From: a virus
DNA: 20,390 nt
IMG/VR virus record: IMGVR_UViG_3300034101_001551
Coordinates: 1 to 20,390 of that record
Strand: one strand, 5' to 3'
The notes below the pieces were generated by a model that searched no databases, was not told where the DNA came from, and saw only the letters and a list, made by a program, of their open reading frames with translations. A program made the position numbers and the translations under genes. Shown here in pieces: positions 12,714 through 20,319 of the stretch; the first letter of the stretch is position 1, and each line of letters starts with the position of its first letter.

Positions 12714-14066
12714 TTAGAAGGTTGGTGCGCTTAGACCTGTGCCTGAAATGATCGAGGCTGCAAGTGGGTAGCGCTCTGCTGTGTATGCGGCGTAGCCGTA
12801 AACGACAGACTTGATTGTGAGGTTGCCAGCGCCAGTCGCGTCGAAACGAAGTGCGAATGGTGATCCTGGCTGCTCCCAGAGATGAGATTCGCTTGCTGTT
12901 ACGCAATAGATTTCATCCTGGTTTGTTGTTGTTCCGTATGTTGTTCCGATGTTTGCATCGGTGATGATTGGAAGTCCGAGCATCTGGTATCCGGAGTTTC
13001 CGTATGCTGGTGCTCCGCCTACGCCTACTGCGTTCATCGCGCCGTTTGCTGCTGGTACAACAAGTGGACGGTTTGTGCTGTCCACTGCTGCGAGCAAGAA
13101 TGCAAGACGACGTGGGTGAACTACCCAGTGTGAAGGTGAAACGAATGCGTTTGTCTGGATCTGTGCAATCGCATCAGCAAGCTTTGGATAAAGCAGGCCG
13201 ACTGTTGGTGCTGTTGATGTGAATGTGATTGCGTTTCCGCCTGAAGCACGAAGGCCTTTGATTGTGCCGGCTGTGCCTGCACCGTTGAGGATCTGTGAGT
13301 CAAGTGTTGTGTGCCATGACTTGATCAAGTCAGCGATTACGAATGAATCGATGCCTGTTCCGCGCTCTAGTGCCTGGCGAGAAATATCTTGCTGGCCTGC
13401 AATTGTACGGACGTTGATTGTTAGAAGTGTGTCGTCGATATCAGTTTCTGATACTGCGTCGTTCTGTGTAACTTGAACGGCTGTCGAACTTCCTGTGGTC
13501 ATGCGGCTAATATTCAGAGTCATTCCACTTGGTGGAAGTGCCATCTTGTTTGTCGCTGCATCTGCGAATGGGCGTCCTGCGCGTGCTAGTGGAGCTGCAA
13601 GGTCGACGAGGTATTGTGGAATTACAAGACCATCGAACTGTGCTGTTCCAACATCGCGGCGCTCGATTGACTCTTCACGCATGTGGCGTGCAAGGCGCTC
13701 GTTTGCTGCATAGTCATTTGAGAATTGCGCATTGAATGCGTCCTTCACGAATGATGCACCTGACTGTGGTGAGTATGTGCGCTCTTCGCGTGTGACTGTT
13801 GCAGTGCCTGTAGTGCGTGGCATTACGACGTCTGATACTGCTGAGCGGATTTCTGATGCCTTTGCATCTGCATCTGCCTGTGCTTTCATCTTTTCGATCT
13901 TTGTATCGAGTGAGCGTGATTCTTCTACGAGTGTATCCACTTTTGTGGTTTCCTCTTCTGTTAGGTCAGTGCGGTTCTCTTCTGCTACTGCTTCGAGAAC
14001 TGCGTCCATCTCTGACTTAACTGCATCACGACGCTCGATCAACTTATCAAGGAAAGACTTTGACAT
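12714..14066 (-). CDS. Major capsid protein, HK97 fold, with N-terminal delta scaffold
   Basis: A 450-residue protein. The first about 75 residues are charged coiled coil ('FLDKLIERRDAVKSEMDAVL', 'EESRSLDTKIEKMKAQADAD'), the delta domain that acts as built-in scaffold and is removed by the prohead protease. After a Ser/Thr-rich linker comes the mature shell protein: 'RDVGTAQFDGLVIPQYLVDL', 'PPSGMTLNISRMTTGSSTAV' and 'ERGTGIDSFVIADLIKSWHT' are typical HK97-fold blocks. Strong AAGGAG precedes the ATG, fitting high expression. It is flanked by a structured leader upstream and a perfect hairpin downstream. The exact cleavage point is not visible. No separate scaffold gene is needed. Confidence 0.93.
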   Translation of the reverse strand: MSKSFLDKLIERRDAVKSEMDAVLEAVAEENRTDLTEEETTKVDTLVEESRSLDTKIEKMKAQADADAKASEIRSAVSDVVMPRTTGTATVTREERTYSPQSGASFVKDAFNAQFSNDYAANERLARHMREESIERRDVGTAQFDGLVIPQYLVDLAAPLARAGRPFADAATNKMALPPSGMTLNISRMTTGSSTAVQVTQNDAVSETDIDDTLLTINVRTIAGQQDISRQALERGTGIDSFVIADLIKSWHTTLDSQILNGAGTAGTIKGLRASGGNAITFTSTAPTVGLLYPKLADAIAQIQTNAFVSPSHWVVHPRRLAFLLAAVDSTNRPLVVPAANGAMNAVGVGGAPAYGNSGYQMLGLPIITDANIGTTYGTTTNQDEIYCVTASESHLWEQPGSPFALRFDATGAGNLTIKSVVYGYAAYTAERYPLAASIISGTGLSAPTF

Positions 14067-14179
14067 GTGTTGATCTCCTTCTGATTAGGGTTTGGATCAA
14101 AGTGGTTTCACTTAATCTCGCGGCGCATATTGGGTGCGAGAGGCGCTCCGGCTTTGTATCTGCTGATTGCAGCAGAATT
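14067..14179 (-). promoter_or_regulatory. 113-base capsid leader with small hairpins
   Basis: This is the longest gene-free stretch between genes. It holds three small inverted repeats: CTGCTG-ATTG-CAGCAG (14160-14175), CTCGC/GCGAG (14117-14140) and AAGTG-GTTT-CACTT (14100-14113), then the capsid AAGGAG. None is followed by a U run. It may hold a capsid promoter or mRNA-processing site, but I see no convincing -35/-10 pair. Confidence 0.4.
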
Positions 14180-14959
14180 CTAGTTTGTATTGTTTACGAT
14201 TGCTTGCGCAAGGCGTAGCGAAATTGAACGAGGCGATGCTTCTTCGGCCATTGCTTCTTGTACTGGCACGTCTTCTACTTCGATTTCTGTTTCAATTTCT
14301 GATTCTGGTTCTGGTTGAATGCCGAGAACTGTTTCCAGCATTGATTTTCCTTCTCCAAGATATTCGTATGATTCGTCAATCTTGTCGAGGATGGCTTGAA
14401 TTACGATCAGGCTTTCGCCGGTGATCTCGCGTCCTTCTTTGATGGCTTGTCGAGCCGCTGCGATATGTTCCCTGGCTTCAACTGTGGTGGTTGGATATGC
14501 CGGGTAAGTAACGACTGAAACGTCGCCGTCTGCCAGCGATAATTCTGTAAGGGTGCGCTCGGTTCTTCCTTCGTTCCACTTCTGGCGGATCACTCGGAAT
14601 GCAAAGCTCATCTGATCAACGTCGCCGCGCTCGACCAGTGTGTAAAGGTCGCGAGCTGCCTGGGTATCTGGAAGGTCTGCGTCCATGTAAAGTCCGGCTT
14701 CGTCTTCTTTAAGGCGAAGAGTTCCGTTCTTTGTGCGTGCTAAAGGTAGGCCTTCGTGGTTGATCAAAAGGCGCACATCTGGTGTCTCGCTTAGCGTCTT
14801 GCGAAATGCGCCCGGTGCAATTCTTTCGATGAATGGAAGCGGCACGCTGTCGTCGTTGAATACGGCTGCGTATCCAGAGAGGCGCATGGTTCCGTCTTCT
14901 GCCTGGCGTGCTTCTACGTTCTTGATCGTGAAGGTGCGGCGTTCGATTTTCTTTGTCAT
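14180..14959 (-). CDS. Probable internal-start form of the prohead protease
   Basis: An ATG at 14957-14959, in frame at codon 180 of the 438-codon gene, has a strong AAGGAG four bases before it. Starting there gives a 259-residue protein, MTKKIERRTFTIK..., which is exactly the protease domain plus its C-terminal tail and nearer the usual length of stand-alone prohead proteases. The long and short forms would share catalysis, while only the long form carries the N-terminal modules. This recalls in-frame nested genes of phage head modules, such as lambda C/Nu3. Whether both are made is not shown by sequence alone. Confidence 0.6.
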   Translation of the reverse strand: MTKKIERRTFTIKNVEARQAEDGTMRLSGYAAVFNDDSVPLPFIERIAPGAFRKTLSETPDVRLLINHEGLPLARTKNGTLRLKEDEAGLYMDADLPDTQAARDLYTLVERGDVDQMSFAFRVIRQKWNEGRTERTLTELSLADGDVSVVTYPAYPTTTVEAREHIAAARQAIKEGREITGESLIVIQAILDKIDESYEYLGEGKSMLETVLGIQPEPESEIETEIEVEDVPVQEAMAEEASPRSISLRLAQAIVNNTN

Positions 14960-15496
14960 TTTGCTCCTTGAGTCTTCTTCTGCGTCGAGTGCGTCTATTT
15001 TTCTCTGCGCCCAGTTTTGTGCTCGGTCGCTGAAGTTGGAATCTCCGCCCCATAAGAGCCAGGCTACTAATCCTGCGCCTGGGTATCCGGGATCGGATGG
15101 GTTGCTGTTCTTCGGTGCTTGGCCGTCTACTTTGTGCCTTGCAAACCAGGGGGCCATTTTCCTGATCTTGTTTTCGGTTATGTTGCCTGCTGCCATCTCG
15201 CGAGCTGCTCGTTTGGTTCCTTCTGTGAGACCGTCGCCGCCATATCCCTCTGCTAAATATTTCAGGCCGCGTTCTGCGTTTGCCTGAATAAATGCCGGGA
15301 CTGATAAATCAACGGCTCGCTTGCTGACTTCGCCGCCTGGTTCCATGTCTTCTGCGATCGAAACGACCACCATCTGGTCGATGGCGTCCTGCTTATTTTC
15401 GTGGCATCCGATTGTGGTGTATGCGCCGTCTGCTTCTTCTTTAACGGTTGCCCATCCTGCGCAGTCGCTCTGGCTCTCGCTTATGAAATATGGCAT
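14180..15496 (-). CDS. Prohead protease with two N-terminal modules
   Basis: A 438-residue protein. Module 1 (about 1-50) has 'CAGWATVKEEADGAYTTIGC', a pattern seen at the start of actinophage capsid proteases. Module 2 (about 58-165) reads 'DLSVPAFIQANAERGLKYL', 'KIRKMAPWFARHKVDGQAP', 'GYPGAGLVAWLLWGGD', a helical domain of unknown role. Module 3 (181 on) is the HK97-type (U35) serine protease: H247 in 'LLINHEGLPLA', S297 in 'QMSFAFRV' and 'DVSVVTYPAYPTT' near 325-337. The end is a helix and an acidic tail. It cleaves the capsid delta domain and itself during head maturation. Its start directly follows the portal stop (TAAATG) with GAGGTGG before it. Confidence 0.9.
   Translation of the reverse strand: MPYFISESQSDCAGWATVKEEADGAYTTIGCHENKQDAIDQMVVVSIAEDMEPGGEVSKRAVDLSVPAFIQANAERGLKYLAEGYGGDGLTEGTKRAAREMAAGNITENKIRKMAPWFARHKVDGQAPKNSNPSDPGYPGAGLVAWLLWGGDSNFSDRAQNWAQRKIDALDAEEDSRSKMTKKIERRTFTIKNVEARQAEDGTMRLSGYAAVFNDDSVPLPFIERIAPGAFRKTLSETPDVRLLINHEGLPLARTKNGTLRLKEDEAGLYMDADLPDTQAARDLYTLVERGDVDQMSFAFRVIRQKWNEGRTERTLTELSLADGDVSVVTYPAYPTTTVEAREHIAAARQAIKEGREITGESLIVIQAILDKIDESYEYLGEGKSMLETVLGIQPEPESEIETEIEVEDVPVQEAMAEEASPRSISLRLAQAIVNNTN
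14964..14969 (-). promoter_or_regulatory. Internal Shine-Dalgarno in the protease gene
   Basis: AAGGAG on the coding strand, four bases (CAAA) before an in-frame ATG at the border between the N-terminal modules and the protease domain. It encodes part of 'EEDSRSK' in the long protein, so it is not forced by conserved residues. The capsid gene uses the same hexamer. Confidence 0.65.
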
Positions 15497-16888
15497 TTAT
15501 TCCACCTCATAAACCGAAGCCGGATCTGCCGGGTCAATTGTGCCGACTTGCTGGAGTTGCGTGCTTGGTACTCCTGTATGCGTCATTGTTGGTAATCCGA
15601 CGGCTTCTGTTACGGCCTTTGGATCGAAGCCGACCTGGATCAACATCGCCGCGATCTCTGCTCGCAGTTTGAGTCCTACATCTGGTGCGTCTCCTGCATC
15701 AATATTCTGGAGTGGGACTCTGAATTGATCGCCGGCTTCTCCGAGTGGCGCTAAATCTTCAACGGCTCGCACGTCGTTTAATGATAGGAAGCCTTCGCGA
15801 AGGCCCTTCGTGTATGCGTCGAATCGCTCAAGTGTGGTTCCACGAAGCAATGCATCAAGATTGAATTTGATGAAGCCGTCTGGCTCTGGAAGTAATTCCG
15901 ACATTGATTGTTCAATGCGTTCCAATAAAGGGCGAAGTGAATGTTGCACGAATGAAAGGTTCTGTGCTTCAACGCTGGCAAATGACATCGCTCCTGCTAC
16001 TGGGTGTCCTAGCAGGCTGATCGGTACTCGGAATAATCTGGCGATGTCTTCAACGTTGAAGCGTCTGGCTTCTAGCAGCTGTGCGTCTGCTGCGTTCAGT
16101 GTGAGTGGGCGGAATTGTGCGCCGCCTGAAAGGATTCCGATCTTGCCTGCCCGGTACGGCCCTGTGTGGGTGATGTTCCAATCGCGGCCGATGTCGCCTG
16201 CCTGCTCTTCTGTTAATTCGCCCGGCACTTCAATGACGCCGCCTGGGTTTGCTGCGTTGCCAAAGTAGGCGGCTGCGTATGTGTCTGCTGCCATCGCTGC
16301 GCCGATCGTGAGTCGAGCCGCTGCGATTGGGCCGAGGCCGTAAAGCGAACCGGGAAGTCTGAAGAGTGGAATGTGTTTCATTTCGCGTGAGGTCAAAATT
16401 CGCGAATATGTTCCTACTTCATCTCTCATCTTGTAGATGATTGGCTCTCCTGGACGTGGGCGTTCAATGCGAACGTCGTCTGGGTGTACGCAATAGACTT
16501 CTTGTACTTCGTCCATGTCGTCGCGAACGGTGAGAATGAATGCGTTGCCATGAATATTAAGTGAAGCGATTATCTGCTCGTAAAACTCTAGGCGCGATGC
16601 TTCTGGATTTGGTTTGTTGATCCAGGCTGGTTGTGATCCGTAAACGCTGGCGTATGAGATTCTGTTTCTTCCGCGTCGGACGTATGCTGCAAGTGGTAAG
16701 GAGGAAATCGTATCGCCAAGCAATCTTACGCATGCATAAACTGTTGACATGCGAATTGCAGAGTCTGCGTTTACATCGATTCCAGATGGGGCCATGTAAG
16801 CAGGGCGTCCTGGGATAAGTGGTTCGACCCATTGGCTATTGTTTGTGCGCTTCTGCTCTGCCGCTTTGATCCGCTTCGATAGACTCAT
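15497..16888 (-). CDS. Portal protein, HK97 type
   Basis: A 463-residue protein forming the 12-subunit ring at the head vertex through which DNA is packaged and leaves. 'IRMSTVYACVRLLGDTISSL' at about residues 45-64, then 'LEFYEQIIASLNIHGNAFIL', 'GPIAAARLTIGAAMAADTYA', 'QLLEARRFNVEDIARLFRVP' and 'LLGHPVAGAMSFASVEAQNL' are hallmarks of HK97 gp3-like portals. Length is usual. The C-terminal part is more acidic and Pro/Gly-rich. Its ATG overlaps the small membrane-protein stop (TGATG), and its stop touches the protease start, so stoichiometry may be tuned by coupling. Confidence 0.93.
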   Translation of the reverse strand: MSLSKRIKAAEQKRTNNSQWVEPLIPGRPAYMAPSGIDVNADSAIRMSTVYACVRLLGDTISSLPLAAYVRRGRNRISYASVYGSQPAWINKPNPEASRLEFYEQIIASLNIHGNAFILTVRDDMDEVQEVYCVHPDDVRIERPRPGEPIIYKMRDEVGTYSRILTSREMKHIPLFRLPGSLYGLGPIAAARLTIGAAMAADTYAAAYFGNAANPGGVIEVPGELTEEQAGDIGRDWNITHTGPYRAGKIGILSGGAQFRPLTLNAADAQLLEARRFNVEDIARLFRVPISLLGHPVAGAMSFASVEAQNLSFVQHSLRPLLERIEQSMSELLPEPDGFIKFNLDALLRGTTLERFDAYTKGLREGFLSLNDVRAVEDLAPLGEAGDQFRVPLQNIDAGDAPDVGLKLRAEIAAMLIQVGFDPKAVTEAVGLPTMTHTGVPSTQLQQVGTIDPADPASVYEVE

Positions 16889-17028
16889 CAGTTAGCCTTT
16901 TCTGTTATCCATACTAGGAATGTGCCTAGTGTAATTAATGCGATCGGCAATGAAAGCATTGCGATTCCTGTGGTTGCTAATGCTACGCCAGTCACTTCTG
17001 CTACGAGTGAGAAATCTATTTTTTTCAT
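16888..17028 (-). CDS. Tiny membrane protein between terminase and portal
   Basis: The start is placed at 17028 (46 residues, MKKIDFSLVAEVTG...), because AGGAG lies four bases before it, overlapping the terminase stop; a longer frame would run into the terminase gene. A short polar start is followed by one long or two short hydrophobic segments (about residues 9-42: 'GVALATTGIAMLSLPIALIT'), ending 'WITEKAN'. No lipobox and no charged loop. Small membrane proteins at this place occur in actinophages without known role; it might tie packaging to the membrane or act in superinfection. Function not recognised. Confidence 0.72.
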   Translation of the reverse strand: MKKIDFSLVAEVTGVALATTGIAMLSLPIALITLGTFLVWITEKAN

Positions 17029-17035
17029 TGCGCTC

Positions 17036-18571
17036 CTAAAGTTGAACCGAGAAGAATCGAGCCACTGGTGGCTTTGGTTCTGCTGGTTGCGTTGCTCTGT
17101 CATATCCGAAGATTGCTGCTACGGCCGCATCGACTTTCCGCTTCGAGCTTGCCTTCGCAACCATAACGCCCCGAGATGATTGCTTCGTGACGCAGTTTGT
17201 TATGTGCCTTGCCATTCTTTCATCGCCATCGTGGGTGAAGCTTTGATTCACTACGGCTTCGTAGAATTTTTGTGTTGCTGGAACCATGCGCTCTGCGCTG
17301 TTCGGGTAAGAAACGACTGGCATCCCTTGCTCGTCTAGAACCATAAAGGTGCGCTGCCATCGCGCCGGGTCGAAGACGATCTCTTTGGTTTGGAAGTTGC
17401 TATTCCTGAATGTATCAATGATCGTCTGTTCAACTTCGGCGACTGGCACGTGCCATCCCTGCTCTGCGTCGTCTGGTCGCTCCCAGATTCCTACAACCAT
17501 CAGATGCGGTTTGTCTCCGCCAAGCAGCCAGGCAATTAGCGCGGTGCTGTCGTTTGAGAACGCTCCATCAAATGCAAGAATTACATCTTCGCCCGATTCT
17601 GGTGTTCTCTCTGTGTCGATCAAGGCTTCCCATGATCCGGTTGGAAGCCAGGCGGTTGCTGTTGATACAAAGCAATTTGTGCGCTTGGTTCTGAATTCTG
17701 CTTCTGGCGTTCTCAATACTGCGCTCTCGAAATCTTCGGCGTCAACGATATCTGCGAAGCCGGGGTTTGATTCAATCCAGAGCTGCTTGTCTCTGTGATC
17801 TGCTTCTGGGTTCTTCGGTTCCCACCAGGCGAAGAAGAACGACGGATCTACAAGTTCGCCCTTTACGAGCTTCTGTCCGTATTGGTATAACGAATATGCG
17901 AGGCTGTCTTGTCCGTTTGCCTGCGTCTTTACTCCTGCTGTGGTTATGCCGAGGAGAAGTGAATCGGATCGTGCTCCGCCGGCGAGCGACATAACATCCC
18001 AGAGTTCGCGGTTTGGCTGCGCGTGGACTTCGTCGAAGATTACGATCGGTGAAGGGTTGAGTCCTTCTTTCGTATATGCCTCTGCTGAAAGTGCGCGGTA
18101 AACGGATCCCTTGTCTTTGTATTCAATTACGTCGCGATAAAGGGTAAACATCGAAGAAAGTTCTGGGTCAAGTTCAACCATTCGCTTTGCTGTTCCGAAT
18201 ACGATGCGTGCCTGATCTCGATCTGCTGCGCATGAATAAATTTCGGAACCGTTGCCGCCAAGTGTGAGCGCTGATAATCCCATTGAAGCTGCGAGCGCGG
18301 ACTTTCCATTCTTGCGTGCCATTCCGATCAGGGCGACTCTGTGTTTAAGTCTTCCATCTGGTCTGCGTGCAAGTGCGTAGTTGAGAAGTTCCTTCTGCCA
18401 ATCGCGCAGGTGCAAAAGTTCGCCGGCTGGTGCTGCTACCGAGTCTTTGGTTACTCTGCATACCGCTTCTGCAAATTCAGAATATAAAGGGCCGTCACCG
18501 CGTTTGCGGTCTGCCAAGTCCACCGGCGTTATCCAACGCGGCGGCCATGATTGGATTTTCTTTTTAGCCAC
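17036..18571 (-). CDS. terL: Terminase large subunit
   Basis: A 511-residue DNA-packaging motor. The ATPase half has 'LIGMARKNGKSALAA' with Walker A K90 and 'PIVIFDEVHAQ' with Walker B D180/E181; 'LLLGITTAG' follows as the coupling motif. The nuclease half has 'VILAFDGAFSNDSTALIAW' (D335), 'EIVFDPARW' (D401) and 'KVDAAVAAIFGYDRA' (D481), the usual acidic metal site of the RNase H-like fold. It packages DNA into the portal and cuts it to length. The start is GTG and overlaps the small-subunit gene by 8 bases. Whether packaging is cos or headful cannot be told here; P27-type partners often go with cos phages. Confidence 0.95.
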   Translation of the reverse strand: MAKKKIQSWPPRWITPVDLADRKRGDGPLYSEFAEAVCRVTKDSVAAPAGELLHLRDWQKELLNYALARRPDGRLKHRVALIGMARKNGKSALAASMGLSALTLGGNGSEIYSCAADRDQARIVFGTAKRMVELDPELSSMFTLYRDVIEYKDKGSVYRALSAEAYTKEGLNPSPIVIFDEVHAQPNRELWDVMSLAGGARSDSLLLGITTAGVKTQANGQDSLAYSLYQYGQKLVKGELVDPSFFFAWWEPKNPEADHRDKQLWIESNPGFADIVDAEDFESAVLRTPEAEFRTKRTNCFVSTATAWLPTGSWEALIDTERTPESGEDVILAFDGAFSNDSTALIAWLLGGDKPHLMVVGIWERPDDAEQGWHVPVAEVEQTIIDTFRNSNFQTKEIVFDPARWQRTFMVLDEQGMPVVSYPNSAERMVPATQKFYEAVVNQSFTHDGDERMARHITNCVTKQSSRGVMVAKASSKRKVDAAVAAIFGYDRATQPAEPKPPVARFFSVQL

Positions 18572-19001
18572 GTGCTCGCGTCATCAATTCCTGGATGCGT
18601 GTCTGTGCCTGGACTTCTGCGAGTCCAAGTCGCGAACGCTCGACCGGGTTGAATGCGATGAGTGAAAGCATTGCAGTTATCTGGTGATCAAGGTGGCGCA
18701 ATGCAACGCGGTCACGCCATTCTCCGCCTCTGAAAACTATCGCTCGAAGTTGAACGCGTTCATCCATCGTTTCGCAGAGAATCATTACGTGTTCGATGTC
18801 TGTCGTTGGAGAAATCCATGCGCGTCCTGCTTGCCAGATGCGTTCCCACATCTTCTGGCCTTCTGATCCAAGTGGGCGAAGTGGTTCTGGTGTTTCTTTC
18901 GCCATTGGTAATGCGATCAGGTTTGCTTTATCTGGAAGCGGTCGCTTTCCTGGGTTGCCAAGTTTGCGCTTCTGCTCGATTGTCTTTGGGGGATTAGGCA
19001 T
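18564..19001 (-). CDS. terS: Terminase small subunit, P27 family-like
   Basis: A 145-residue protein. It begins with 'EQKRKLGNPGKRPLPDKANL', the conserved 'GNPGKRPL' signature of P27-type small terminases. It continues as helices with 'LRPLGSEGQKMWERIWQAGR' and 'TDIEHVMILCETMDERVQLR'. It binds the genome start site and hands DNA to the large subunit. AGGAAG precedes the ATG. The gene overlaps its upstream methyltransferase gene and the downstream large subunit by 8 bases each, so all three are likely translated together. Confidence 0.9.
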   Translation of the reverse strand: MPNPPKTIEQKRKLGNPGKRPLPDKANLIALPMAKETPEPLRPLGSEGQKMWERIWQAGRAWISPTTDIEHVMILCETMDERVQLRAIVFRGGEWRDRVALRHLDHQITAMLSLIAFNPVERSRLGLAEVQAQTRIQELMTRARG

Positions 19002-20319
19002 TGTCGCTTCCTATGAAATCGTAAGGCTTGCCGGTGAGTTCGTTGATTGGAAGGATTCCAGTCAGTTCTTGCCAGCGCTTGCATATAACGTCTGCGTATA
19101 TCGGATCCAATTCAACAAGTGCTGCCGTCATTCCGAGCGTGTGAGCTGCGACCAGAGTTGATCCTGATCCGCCAAATGGATCCAGAACAACCGAGTCACG
19201 ATTCGCCGAGTTACTCAATATTCGAGTGATGAGGTTGATGGGCTTCATGGTCGGGTGTTCTGAATTTCTGCGTGGACGTGGCTCGCGGATAATGGTCGAA
19301 GATTCTCTTGCTGTTTCGATTATCTTTACGAGTTCTGTCTTGCTCAATGTGTCCAAGTCCTTCGTTGCGAAGTCGAGAACGGTTGAGTCATTGAATGGGC
19401 CAAACCAGGGATGCGCTGCTCCTGGTTTCCATCCGTAGATGATTGGTTCGTGTTGCCAGTTGTAATCCTGGCGGCTGAGTGTGAAGTTGTCTTTGACCCA
19501 GATAAGAATTTGCTTGAGCATAAATCCAGAAGTCTTGAATGCTGATCTGAATGTGACGCTGCTTCCATCTGCGTGGCAGACATAAATCGGGCAACCGTCT
19601 TTTGCGTTTGCGTACATCGCTCCGTAAGTTGCAAGGAGAAACGATTCGAATTCTAAGTCGCTCATCGAGTCGTTCTGAATTGTTAGGTTCTCATTTGTTC
19701 CGCCGGTGTATGCGACGTTGTATGGCGGATCTGTGAAGATGCAATCTGCAAGTTTGCCGCCGAGTGCCTTGCTTAGAATTTCTGGGTTTGTTGAGTCGCC
19801 AACAACAAGGCGGTGCGGCCCGAGGATCCATGTATCGCCTTCGATGCTGTGCGCTGTTCTTGACTTCGCTGGTGCTGCATCTAAGTCGCCAGCCATTGGA
19901 ATCTCTTCAACCGGCATCTTGAGAATTTCGGCAATCGCTTCTTGGCTGTAGCCGGCGTCGCTTACTAATTCTGGGTCAACGTTTACAAGCTGCGCGATCA
20001 TCGCTCGAAGTGCGTCTTCATCGTAAGTTCCAAGCTCGGCGGTTCTGTTATCGGCGAGCGCGAATGCGTGGGCTGTGTTGTCATCGTCGTCTGTCCAAAC
20101 GACGGCGATCTCGCTCCAGCCGAGTTGCTTCGCTGCTTGCCAAGTGTGGTTGCCGGCGATGATGGTTCCGTCGCTGTGCTTGGCAACGATCGGCTTGCGT
20201 TGACCGAAGCGCTCAAGCGACCGGGCTACGGCCGCGATGTCGCCCCTGCGTGGATTGCCTGGCAGTGTGTGCAAGTCGTCGATTGGCGTGGCCAAACTCT
20301 TCAAGCTTTCGTTGATCAT
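18994..20319 (-). CDS. ParB-like domain fused to DNA N6/N4 methyltransferase
   Basis: A 441-residue protein. Residues about 10-110 form a ParB/sulfiredoxin-like domain ('NPRRGDIAAVARSLERFGQR', 'GTIIAGNHTWQAAKQLGW'). The methyltransferase follows: 'ADCIFTDPPYNVAYTG' with DPPY at 197-200, then 'EHPTMKP' (354-360), then the AdoMet site 'VVLDPFGGSGSTLVAA' with FGGSG at 382-386 and 'ALVELDPIYADVI'. DPPY before FGGSG is the beta-class order, which methylates adenine N6 or cytosine N4. No restriction enzyme lies nearby, so it is an orphan enzyme that may guard phage DNA before packaging or mark the packaging site. Target sequence unknown. The fusion type is common in phages. Confidence 0.92.
   Translation of the reverse strand: MINESLKSLATPIDDLHTLPGNPRRGDIAAVARSLERFGQRKPIVAKHSDGTIIAGNHTWQAAKQLGWSEIAVVWTDDDDNTAHAFALADNRTAELGTYDEDALRAMIAQLVNVDPELVSDAGYSQEAIAEILKMPVEEIPMAGDLDAAPAKSRTAHSIEGDTWILGPHRLVVGDSTNPEILSKALGGKLADCIFTDPPYNVAYTGGTNENLTIQNDSMSDLEFESFLLATYGAMYANAKDGCPIYVCHADGSSVTFRSAFKTSGFMLKQILIWVKDNFTLSRQDYNWQHEPIIYGWKPGAAHPWFGPFNDSTVLDFATKDLDTLSKTELVKIIETARESSTIIREPRPRRNSEHPTMKPINLITRILSNSANRDSVVLDPFGGSGSTLVAAHTLGMTAALVELDPIYADVICKRWQELTGILPINELTGKPYDFIGSDNA

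Noticed and set aside
14160-14175. CTGCTG-ATTG-CAGCAG hairpin after the protease gene as terminator
   Set aside because: The stem is only 6 bp and no U run follows on the coding strand.
14733-15287. 184-codon plus-strand open frame
   Set aside because: Antisense to the prohead protease; its sequence looks like a mirror of the coding strand, with no recognisable domain or ribosome site.
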